Shown here piece after piece: positions 8,820 to 16,463 of a stretch of DNA of 64,000 nt. The stretch comes from Psychrobacter sp. 28M-43 (lineage in GTDB: Bacteria; Pseudomonadota; Gammaproteobacteria; Pseudomonadales; Moraxellaceae): assembly GCF_014770435.1 (NCBI RefSeq), contig NZ_CP061739.1, positions 1,612,001 to 1,676,000 of the forward strand. The letters run 5' to 3'. The notes under the pieces were generated by a model, which ran no database searches, was not told the origin of the DNA, and saw nothing but the letters and a program-made list of their open reading frames with translations. Numbering within the stretch: the first letter of the stretch is position 1; each line of letters opens with the position of its first letter. The position numbers were made by a program, and so were the translations under genes.

Positions 8820-10259
8820 ATGAGTATTCAACAGCTAGAAACGGATTATCTAATCATTGGTAGTGGCGCGGTGGGCATGGCTTTTGCTGATGTGCTGCTC
8901 ACAGAAACAGATGCTAATATTATTATCGTCGATAAACATCATAAGCCAGGTGGTCATTGGAACGATGCCTATTCGTTTGTCACCTTACATCAGCCGTCGT
9001 CTTTTTATGGCGTTAGCTCACGTGAGCTTTGCGGCGGTATGATTGATAAAATTGGTTTAAATAAAGGCTTGTCCGAGCTGGCGTCAGGCGCAGAAGTCAT
9101 GGCGTACTTTGATAAAGTCATGAAGCACACGTTTTTACCAAGTGGCCGCGTGAAATACTTCCCGATGTGTGAGTACAAAGGCGACGGCAAGTTTTCATCA
9201 TTGCTGTCTGATACCAGCTATGAGGTTAAGGTCAATAAGAAAATCATTGATGGCACTTATTTTAAAACTTCAGTACCAGCAACCCATACCCCAAACTTTG
9301 AGATTGCTGAAGATGTTAAGTTTGGCCCGTTAAATGATTTGCCAAGTCTAACCAAACTCCGTGATGGTTACGTGATTATCGGCGGCGGAAAAACAGGTAT
9401 AGATGCGGTTTTATGGCTACTAGAAAACCAAATTGATCCAGACCATATCACGTGGATTATGCCAAGAGATGCTTGGCTGATCGATCGTAAAAACACCCAA
9501 CCCTCTCGTGATTTTTTCACCCATACTATTGGAGCACAGGCCACTCAGGCAGAAGCGATTGCTGAGGCAGAAAACATCGAAGACCTGTTTAATCGTTTAG
9601 AAAAAGGCGGCGTATTAATGCGTATTGATCCAAATGTACGCCCGCAAATGTTCCATGGCGCTACCATTAGCAGTGAAGAGCTCAAGCAGTTACGCCGGGT
9701 TAAAAATATTGTGCGTAAAGGGCGCGTGACTCGCTTAGATACTGACAAAATTTACTTTGGTGAGGACAGCATTTCTACCACCCCCAACACCATGCATATC
9801 GACTGCTCTGCACGGGCAGTACCAGTGACAGAGACGTACGATGTGTTCAAAGGTGATACTGTGGTGGTACAAACCGTACGTACCTATCAGCCTGTATTTA
9901 GTGCCGCATTTATCGCCCACATTGAAGCCAGTTATGATGATGAAACTGTCAAAAATGAGCTATGCCAAGTGGTGCCAATCCCAAATCATGATACGGACTT
10001 TTTGGTTGGCCTTGTTAAACAAATGCAGAATCAGATACGTTGGTCAAAAGAGCCTGCGCTACGTGAATGGATGATTAACAATCGCTTAGACGGCTTCACA
10101 AAATTGGTACGTGCCAGCGAAGACACCCCGCCTGAAGAGTTAGCCATCCTTAAGCGTTTAAAAGAAGCAGGACCAAAAGCCGCTGCAAACATGCCCAAAC
10201 TCATGGGTGAAATCATGCAAATTACGGCAGCGCGTCAAGCCAAAACTGCTAATGCTTAA
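8820..10259 (+). CDS. FAD/NAD(P)-dependent oxidoreductase (monooxygenase-like)
   Basis: A 479-residue two-dinucleotide-fold flavoprotein. The FAD-binding motif IIGSGAVG is at residues 12-19 with a downstream acidic IIIVDKHHKPGGHW. A second Rossmann motif VIIGGGKTG near residue 185 should bind NAD(P)H. This architecture resembles flavin monooxygenases and related oxidoreductases, but no substrate can be read from the sequence. AAGGACG lies just before the ATG. The DUF2855 gene follows 36 bp downstream and the divergent TetR gene with shared operators lies upstream, so the pair is most likely an inducible two-gene operon. General class is secure; reaction unknown. Confidence 0.85.
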   Translation: MSIQQLETDYLIIGSGAVGMAFADVLLTETDANIIIVDKHHKPGGHWNDAYSFVTLHQPSSFYGVSSRELCGGMIDKIGLNKGLSELASGAEVMAYFDKVMKHTFLPSGRVKYFPMCEYKGDGKFSSLLSDTSYEVKVNKKIIDGTYFKTSVPATHTPNFEIAEDVKFGPLNDLPSLTKLRDGYVIIGGGKTGIDAVLWLLENQIDPDHITWIMPRDAWLIDRKNTQPSRDFFTHTIGAQATQAEAIAEAENIEDLFNRLEKGGVLMRIDPNVRPQMFHGATISSEELKQLRRVKNIVRKGRVTRLDTDKIYFGEDSISTTPNTMHIDCSARAVPVTETYDVFKGDTVVVQTVRTYQPVFSAAFIAHIEASYDDETVKNELCQVVPIPNHDTDFLVGLVKQMQNQIRWSKEPALREWMINNRLDGFTKLVRASEDTPPEELAILKRLKEAGPKAAANMPKLMGEIMQITAARQAKTANA

Positions 10260-10295
10260 TCTGATAACTATAAAGTAAAAAAAGAGGAAATAACC

Positions 10296-11390
10296 ATGCA
10301 AGAATTTCAGACCAATAAAGCAAACCTAACCCAAGCTCGCCTGCAAGAGACGCCTGTACATACCCTAGGTGATGGCGAAGTACGTGTCAAAGTTGATCGC
10401 TTTGCTTTTACTGCAAATAATATTACTTATGCGGTCATGGGTGACCAATTACGCTATTGGCAGTTTTTCCCGCCAAATGGTGACGAGCCTGAGAAATGGG
10501 GTATTATTCCAGTATGGGGATTTGGCGATGTTGTAGAGTCTAATAGCGATGCACTACCTATCGGTGAACGGTTATTCGGTTACTTCCCGCCCGCCAATGA
10601 ATTGATCATAACACCCAAGCGAGTCACGCAGAGCAGTTTACTTGATGGTAGTGTCCATCGTGCCGAGCTACCACCCGGTTATAACCTATATCAGCGCGTC
10701 AATCATGAACGAGGCTATGACCGCATCCATGACGATCAGCGCATGCTGCTGTTTGTCTTGCACCTGACCTCATTTTGCTTACATGATCTATTGAAGGGTA
10801 ATGATTGGTTTGGTGCAGAGCAAGTGGTGATTATCAGTGCCTCTAGTAAGACCAGTACTGGCTTAGCATATGGCCTAGCTGATGATAAAGATGCACCGCA
10901 CGTTATCGGTCTGACATCAAACCGTCATGTAGATTTTGTTAAGTCAATTGACGCTTATGACAGTGTGCTTAGCTATGACACGCTAGAGCAAATTGATGCA
11001 ACTAAGCCGACGGTTATTGTCGATATGTCGGCCAATACTGACGTGCTTAGCCGTCTACATAGACACTTAGGCGATAACATGCGCTATACCAGCAATGTCG
11101 GCCTCACGCACTGGGACGAGCCACGTCATACCGAAGGTATCATGCAAGAACGTAGCCAGCAGTTTTTTGCACCCAGTCATGTACAGCAACGTATGAAAGA
11201 ATGGGGCCCTGAAGAGTTCAATAAACGCTCTATGCACTACATCATGAATAGCACTGCAAAAACTAGTGCCTGGTTAAAGATTCAAGAGCTTGATGGAGTC
11301 AATGGCTTACTAGAGGTTTATGAAGACATTTGCGAAGGTAAGATAGCTGCTGATGAAGGTTTGGTAGTCGTCATGGGTGACAGTGAATAG
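10296..11390 (+). CDS. DUF2855 family protein
   Basis: A 364-residue protein of a family found beside flavin oxidoreductases. The N-terminal segment EVRVKVDRFAFTANNITYAVMGD and the central VVIISASSKTSTGLAYGLA resemble the GroES-like and Rossmann parts of medium-chain dehydrogenase/reductase proteins, without an evident catalytic zinc set. It may therefore be an NAD(P)H-dependent reductase acting with the preceding flavoprotein, but that is inference. A GAGGAAA ribosome-binding site precedes the ATG. A strong terminator follows at 11421-11456, closing the two-gene operon controlled by the TetR palindromes. Confidence 0.8.
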   Translation: MQEFQTNKANLTQARLQETPVHTLGDGEVRVKVDRFAFTANNITYAVMGDQLRYWQFFPPNGDEPEKWGIIPVWGFGDVVESNSDALPIGERLFGYFPPANELIITPKRVTQSSLLDGSVHRAELPPGYNLYQRVNHERGYDRIHDDQRMLLFVLHLTSFCLHDLLKGNDWFGAEQVVIISASSKTSTGLAYGLADDKDAPHVIGLTSNRHVDFVKSIDAYDSVLSYDTLEQIDATKPTVIVDMSANTDVLSRLHRHLGDNMRYTSNVGLTHWDEPRHTEGIMQERSQQFFAPSHVQQRMKEWGPEEFNKRSMHYIMNSTAKTSAWLKIQELDGVNGLLEVYEDICEGKIAADEGLVVVMGDSE

Positions 11391-11420
11391 ATAGAGTGAC
11401 TGGGTTATCAACGTCTAACT

Positions 11421-11456
11421 GTAGAGAGTCTTGTCAATAAACTCTCTACTTTTTTT
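11421..11456 (+). terminator. Intrinsic terminator of the oxidoreductase-DUF2855 operon
   Basis: Perfect 9-bp stem GTAGAGAGT/ACTCTCTAC with an 11-base loop, followed by a T7 tract. Confidence 0.85.
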
Positions 11457-11540
11457 GTGCGTTATACACTGACTACAGACATACGCCCTACTCATAATCT
11501 TTAAGCTTAAAAACTTTTAAACTGTGGTTTAAATTTCGGT

Positions 11541-12179
11541 TTAGCGCACCCACCCTTCGTCTTTTAGATAATTATGTAGCCCTTCAGCGAACTGTCTATA
11601 GCCTGCTGCATTGGCATGAATTTTATCAGATTTCAATGCATCATCTGACAGTACAGTTGACCAGCCATCAGAATACAGAGGTATGCCTTCAGCTTCCGCA
11701 ATATCTTCATACAGTGGATTATCACTTACCTTTCCAAACAAAGCACTAGTACTGAGATGCGGCTCAGCGATTAGGACAATGTCAATATTGTTGGATTGTA
11801 AGGTATCTATAGTCGCGACGATATTAGCCCGCGTGGTATCAGGTGCGATGCACTGCAATACATCATTACCTCCCACACCCAGTAAGACCAAATCTGGGTT
11901 TTGCTCAGTGACCTCATTCACTCGAGTCAGTACATCTGCAGAAGTGTCACCATTGACTCCCGCATTAACGACGTTCCATTTGCTTAGCTCTGCTAGCACC
12001 ATAGGATACGCTGTTTTAGGATTTGCGCCGTAACCATAGGTTAATGAGTCGCCAAGTGCGACCACTGTGCTACCAGCAGGTAAGATATCTTGTTGTGGTT
12101 CGCTACCACAGCCAGTCACACTGATAGTCGCTGACAACCCTATACCTGTCAGCATTAAGAACTTACCACGTAGCTTCAT
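11541..12179 (-). CDS. SGNH/GDSL esterase lipoprotein (TesA/arylesterase-like)
   Basis: Hydrolyses ester or thioester bonds of lipids or aryl esters. The 212-residue protein starts with a lipoprotein signal (LSATISVTGC, lipid-anchored Cys24), so it should act at the cell envelope. All SGNH blocks are visible: GDSLTYG with nucleophile Ser45, the oxyanion Gly in NAGVNGDTSADV, Asn in GVGGNDVL, and the Asp185/His188 pair in DKIHANAAGY. The length fits TesA-type lysophospholipase/arylesterase proteins. TAGGAGAG is a strong ribosome-binding site. E. coli TesA is a soluble periplasmic enzyme, so the lipobox is a difference. It stands alone, divergent from the ATP-grasp gene. Confidence 0.9.
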   Translation of the reverse strand: MKLRGKFLMLTGIGLSATISVTGCGSEPQQDILPAGSTVVALGDSLTYGYGANPKTAYPMVLAELSKWNVVNAGVNGDTSADVLTRVNEVTEQNPDLVLLGVGGNDVLQCIAPDTTRANIVATIDTLQSNNIDIVLIAEPHLSTSALFGKVSDNPLYEDIAEAEGIPLYSDGWSTVLSDDALKSDKIHANAAGYRQFAEGLHNYLKDEGWVR

Positions 12180-12400
12180 GTCTTCTCTCCTACTGTTTCT
12201 ATTGAGTTAAACTTATTGGAATCAGGTTCAGGTTTTTAAAAATCTATTATTTAACTCTTGTTGTATATTGCTCATTAACCGTTGTATAGTCCATACAGGA
12301 GATAGACTACCTGTTGGGCGCAGTACAAGTGCTACTCTACTTAGCATAGACAGTGTATTCATCATAAAGTATAACTTTACCAAGGATACGTGAGGTATTT

Positions 12401-14758
12401 ATGAATAAAACAGCATCTCAAAGTCAGTCTAAGGATGGAAACCCAGACAAAGAAAAATCTGCAAATCAAAGCCAGAGTCAGAGTCAATCCATCAAAGTGC
12501 TCAATGACAATACTAAAAGTCCCGCGTCAACACCGACCGAAGATACCTTAACGAAAGACACTTCAGAAAAACCTGAGAAAAAACCACAAAGTTTCGATGA
12601 ATTGCAGATAAGTAAGGGTAAGTATCGCCCAGTGGCACAAGCTGTTGGCCATTGGCTTGACAACATCAACATGGATGCCCTCAATTATCTAAACGAACAA
12701 GCAGAAAATATCTTTTACCGTAAAGGGGTCACCTTTACCGTCTATAGCGATGCCAAAAACATCGAGCGTATGATTCCGTTTGATATCATTCCACGCATTA
12801 TTGCCGCGAGCGAATGGAAACAAATAGAAGCAGGCTGTAAACAGCGTATCACGGCTCTCAATGCATTCTTACATGATATCTACCATGACCAAGCCATCAT
12901 GAAGGCAGATATCGTCCCTGCCAGCTATGTCTATGCCAGTGGCTGCTATGAGCCGTGGATGATGGGTATTGAGCTCGACAAGCCTATCTATTCGCACATC
13001 AGCGGTATTGATTTGATTCGAGACGAGACAGGTAAGTTTTGTGTATTAGAGGATAACCTGCGTACCCCATCAGGCGTCTCATATATGCTTGAGAGTCGCA
13101 ATATATCAGAAACACTATTAGCTGATATATTTACTGAAACGCCTATTATGGGCATCAGCGATTATCCCAACCGTCTCAAAGCCTGTCTTGCTAGCTCAAC
13201 ATCCAAATATGATCCACAAGTCGTCATTTTAACGCCAGGTCGTTTTAATAGTGCCTATTATGAGCATGCCTTCTTAGCGCATGAGATGAATGTGCCACTC
13301 GTTCATGGTTATGATTTGGTCGTTGAGGACAGCAAAGTCTATATGCAAGGCATTCGCGGCAAGGTACAAGTCGATGTGATCTACCGCCGCATTGATGATC
13401 CCTATATTGACCCGTTAGCCTTTAAATCTGACTCCATATTGGGTGTATCAGGGCTAATGAGTGCTTATCGTGCTGGTAACGTAGTGATTGTTAACGCCCC
13501 AGGTACGGGCGTGGCCGATGATAAGAGTTTATATCCTTTTGTACCGGATATGATTAAATTCTATTTAAATGAAGAGCCTATCCTACCTAATATTGAGACA
13601 TACCAGTGCCGTAAGCCTGACGAGCTCAAATATGTGCTCGACAATCTAGATAAGCTGGTGGTAAAAGAAACGCAAGGCTCAGGCGGCTACGGGATGCTTA
13701 TTGGTCCGACATCAACCAAAAAAGAAATCGAAGAATATCGCCTGCGTCTGCTTGAAAACCCAGCCGGCTTTATTGCTCAACCGACTATCTCACTATCTAC
13801 CAATCCTACTGCCGTAAGCGATGGTATCGCACCGCGTCATATTGACTTGCGTCCCTTTATCCTTAGTCATGGTGATGGCACAGTAGATATTGTACCCGGT
13901 GGTCTGACACGAGTGGCCATGGTTGAAGGCTCTTTGGTCGTCAATTCATCACAAGGCGGCGGTATCAAAGACACTTGGATTATTGATGACAGCGATTTAG
14001 ACAGCCAGCAAACCGACAAGTGCTCGCCTTTATCATCAATAGGTGTCAATGCTTCAGGGCACGCAAACTACTATGATCGCGTCCAACCCTTAGAAACAGG
14101 TTACGAGAGTTTAGATGATGCGCCCATGATTCTGCTACTCTCTACCGCCAGTCACTTAATATGGCTAGGCCGATATAGTGAGCGTCTGTATTACTACGAC
14201 GATGTTATGAAACAACTCATCAAAGGCGATCTCAAAAAATCACAGATCAGACATCTAATTAGTCACTTAGGGTTTGCCGTTGATGGTGAAGTGTCACTGA
14301 CCACCATGAAAGCACAAATGATGGCTGATTTGGAACAAAACATCATACCCAATATCGTGCAATCGATTGAGGACAATGTCCAAGAGGCCAAAGGTGTCAT
14401 TGGTAAAGATACTGCTGAGTTATATAACTTGATCAAGCGTTTATCAAGTGCTGGCACGTATCGAGCGGCGACCTTGCAGCTCCACGCGTGTAACGCTGCG
14501 ATGAAACAAGAGAATCCGACAGTAACTTGCTTCTGGCAATTAGGGCGTCACTTTGAGCAGCTTGAGCGTGCCGTTTTGTTGGGAGAGGATTCAACAGAGA
14601 TTAGTTTTGAATTCAGACACTGGATTAATGAGTTGCCGGAGAATACGCGCTGGCGTGAACTTATCCGCTTGACCAACCAGATGATCAGGTCAAAGAAATT
14701 TAGTGATTTTGCGCTGATTAGCAAAGAGTTCAATCTCATATTGCGTCAAGGTGTATAG
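12401..14758 (+). CDS. Circularly permuted ATP-grasp fused to alpha-E domain
   Basis: A 785-residue fusion. Residues 1-65 are Gln/Ser/Lys-rich and probably disordered. Residues about 70-530 form a circularly permuted type-2 ATP-grasp domain (YRKGVTFTVYSD, VLEDNLRTPSGVSYMLE, VVKETQGSGGYGMLIG, RHIDLRPFIL), a family predicted to form peptide-like bonds with ATP. From about residue 575 (LSTASHLIWLGRYSERLYYYDD) to the end is an alpha-helical alpha-E (DUF403) domain. In many bacteria these are two adjacent genes; here they are one. GTGAGG precedes the ATG. The transglutaminase and Anbu genes follow on the same strand. The natural substrate is unknown. Confidence 0.9.
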   Translation: MNKTASQSQSKDGNPDKEKSANQSQSQSQSIKVLNDNTKSPASTPTEDTLTKDTSEKPEKKPQSFDELQISKGKYRPVAQAVGHWLDNINMDALNYLNEQAENIFYRKGVTFTVYSDAKNIERMIPFDIIPRIIAASEWKQIEAGCKQRITALNAFLHDIYHDQAIMKADIVPASYVYASGCYEPWMMGIELDKPIYSHISGIDLIRDETGKFCVLEDNLRTPSGVSYMLESRNISETLLADIFTETPIMGISDYPNRLKACLASSTSKYDPQVVILTPGRFNSAYYEHAFLAHEMNVPLVHGYDLVVEDSKVYMQGIRGKVQVDVIYRRIDDPYIDPLAFKSDSILGVSGLMSAYRAGNVVIVNAPGTGVADDKSLYPFVPDMIKFYLNEEPILPNIETYQCRKPDELKYVLDNLDKLVVKETQGSGGYGMLIGPTSTKKEIEEYRLRLLENPAGFIAQPTISLSTNPTAVSDGIAPRHIDLRPFILSHGDGTVDIVPGGLTRVAMVEGSLVVNSSQGGGIKDTWIIDDSDLDSQQTDKCSPLSSIGVNASGHANYYDRVQPLETGYESLDDAPMILLLSTASHLIWLGRYSERLYYYDDVMKQLIKGDLKKSQIRHLISHLGFAVDGEVSLTTMKAQMMADLEQNIIPNIVQSIEDNVQEAKGVIGKDTAELYNLIKRLSSAGTYRAATLQLHACNAAMKQENPTVTCFWQLGRHFEQLERAVLLGEDSTEISFEFRHWINELPENTRWRELIRLTNQMIRSKKFSDFALISKEFNLILRQGV

Positions 14759-14844
14759 AAGGTGTCTAGCCAAAAACCAATAACAACGGCTCATGAGACA
14801 TATGGAATAAACAGAAAATAGAAAGATGCTATAAGGAAAATGCC

Positions 14845-15630
14845 ATGAAACTTCAAATCAGTCACCAAACCAACTATTATTACGATGAGCTGGCGCAGCG
14901 CAGTGTACAGTATATACGCATGACCCCTATGCAAATGCCGCACCAAACCATTCATAAATGGGACGTCATGCTCCCTAAAGTGGCGACCAATCAAAAGGAC
15001 GGCTTTGGTAATGCATGGCTCACGCTCAGTCGTAACGAGGCACATAACAACTTACAAATGCAGGCGTCGGGTATCGTTGAGATCAACACCGAAACCGAAC
15101 GTTTAGAGGATATGGATCATGTCCCCTACCTGCTATTTACCGTACAAACTCCGTTAACCAAGTGCTCACAAGAGATGCGAGAATTTGCAGCGCCATACCT
15201 AAAAACGCCCACTCATGACAGTCTAAAGGCAATGGCAAATGCCCTTATTATGAAAATGCCTTTTGTTAAAGACGTCACGCATGTGGGTACGACCGCAGCT
15301 GAGGCGTTTGCGACAAGTGCCGGTGTGTGCCAAGACCATACACATGTGTTTTTAAGTATCTTGCGCGATCAACAGATTCCAGCGCGTTATGTGTCCGGTT
15401 ATCTGTATGACGATACCGAAAATCACATGGCCAGTCACGCATGGGCTGAGGTTTGGCTGGATGGTTACTGGTATACTTTTGATATCTCAAATCAGGCATT
15501 TACCCCAAGCTCACATGTGTACGTGGCTATTGGGCGAGATTATCTAGATACCGCGCCTGTTCGCGGCGTGCGTATGGGCGGCGGTTACGAAAATCTTTAC
15601 AGTTTGGTATTAGTCAAAAAGCTATCATAG
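14845..15630 (+). CDS. Transglutaminase-like cysteine protease family protein
   Basis: A 261-residue protein with an N-terminal beta-rich domain (LQISHQTNYYYDE, typical of this bacterial group) and a C-terminal transglutaminase-like core. The catalytic triad is visible as Cys162 (SAGVCQDHTH), His198 (SHAWAEVW) and Asp213 (YTFDISN). Bacterial members usually hydrolyse peptide or amide bonds. AAGGAAAA sits before the ATG, 86 bp after the ATP-grasp/alpha-E gene, and the Anbu gene follows 42 bp later, so all three are probably co-transcribed. It may process or attach the product of the ATP-grasp enzyme; this is inferred from conserved neighbourhood only. Confidence 0.9.
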   Translation: MKLQISHQTNYYYDELAQRSVQYIRMTPMQMPHQTIHKWDVMLPKVATNQKDGFGNAWLTLSRNEAHNNLQMQASGIVEINTETERLEDMDHVPYLLFTVQTPLTKCSQEMREFAAPYLKTPTHDSLKAMANALIMKMPFVKDVTHVGTTAAEAFATSAGVCQDHTHVFLSILRDQQIPARYVSGYLYDDTENHMASHAWAEVWLDGYWYTFDISNQAFTPSSHVYVAIGRDYLDTAPVRGVRMGGGYENLYSLVLVKKLS

Positions 15631-15672
15631 CGTTTGCTATTTTTTATTACGTCTATTCATCAAGGGTATCTT

Positions 15673-16413
15673 ATGACTTATTGTGCTGCCATTCGTCTAA
15701 AAGACGGTATGGTCTTTGCCAGTGACACGCGCACTAATGCCGGTGTTGATCACATATCGACATTCAGAAAGTTGTATCAATACGGCGTTGAGGGCGAGCG
15801 CTTTATGGTGTTACAGACAGCTGGCAGCTTAGCGACATCGCAGGCAGTGTTCAATAAACTACAAAACGACATTGACCAGCGTGCTGAGAGTAACCTCAAT
15901 ACAGTAGCGACGTTGTTTGATGCCGCGCAAATGGTTGGCGAATGTATGCGTGATGTTATGAATCATGCAAAAGCAGTCGCTAACTCTAGTCGCGATGGCG
16001 CCTTTACCAGCTCGTTTATGCTTGGTGGTCAAATTAAAGGACAGCCACCTGAGCTATACCTGATTTATCCTGAAGGCAATTGCATCAAAGCCACTGAAGA
16101 TACGCCCTTCTTTCAGTTGGGTGAAAGCAAATATGGCAAGCCTATTTTGGATCGTTCTGTCAGCTATAACACGGATGTAAGACACGCGGCACGTGCGCTG
16201 ATGCTGTCATTTGATTCCACGATTCACTCAAATCTATCAGTCGGTATGCCAATAGATTTTGTACTTTATGACAATGACAGCCTAGCTCTGCCCAACGGCC
16301 GACGTATTGATGAGCGTGACGAGTACTTTAATACGATTCGTCATCAGTGGTCAGATGCGTTACGTCGCACGTTAGTTGAATTGCCTAAATGTCCTGATGG
16401 TTATTGGGGATAG
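15673..16413 (+). CDS. Anbu, proteasome-type peptidase
   Basis: A 246-residue member of the Anbu group (ancestral beta subunit, HslV/20S-like Ntn hydrolases). The start is ATG 15673 (AAGGGTATCTT upstream), giving MTYCAAIRLKDGMVFASDTRTNAG. Removal of Met exposes Thr1, the expected nucleophile, and SDTRTNAG with a Lys at KLYQYG matches proteasome-type active-site features. Such proteins assemble into open, spiral-like or ring oligomers and have no dedicated unfoldase neighbour, as here. It closes the operon with the ATP-grasp/alpha-E and transglutaminase genes and converges with the UvrA-like gene. No terminator is visible in the 50-bp gap. The cellular substrate is unknown. Confidence 0.92.
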   Translation: MTYCAAIRLKDGMVFASDTRTNAGVDHISTFRKLYQYGVEGERFMVLQTAGSLATSQAVFNKLQNDIDQRAESNLNTVATLFDAAQMVGECMRDVMNHAKAVANSSRDGAFTSSFMLGGQIKGQPPELYLIYPEGNCIKATEDTPFFQLGESKYGKPILDRSVSYNTDVRHAARALMLSFDSTIHSNLSVGMPIDFVLYDNDSLALPNGRRIDERDEYFNTIRHQWSDALRRTLVELPKCPDGYWG

Positions 16414-16463
16414 TCCTTCCACATTCAAACCCAATTTGAAGACTTGTCGTCACTTCAATAAAA

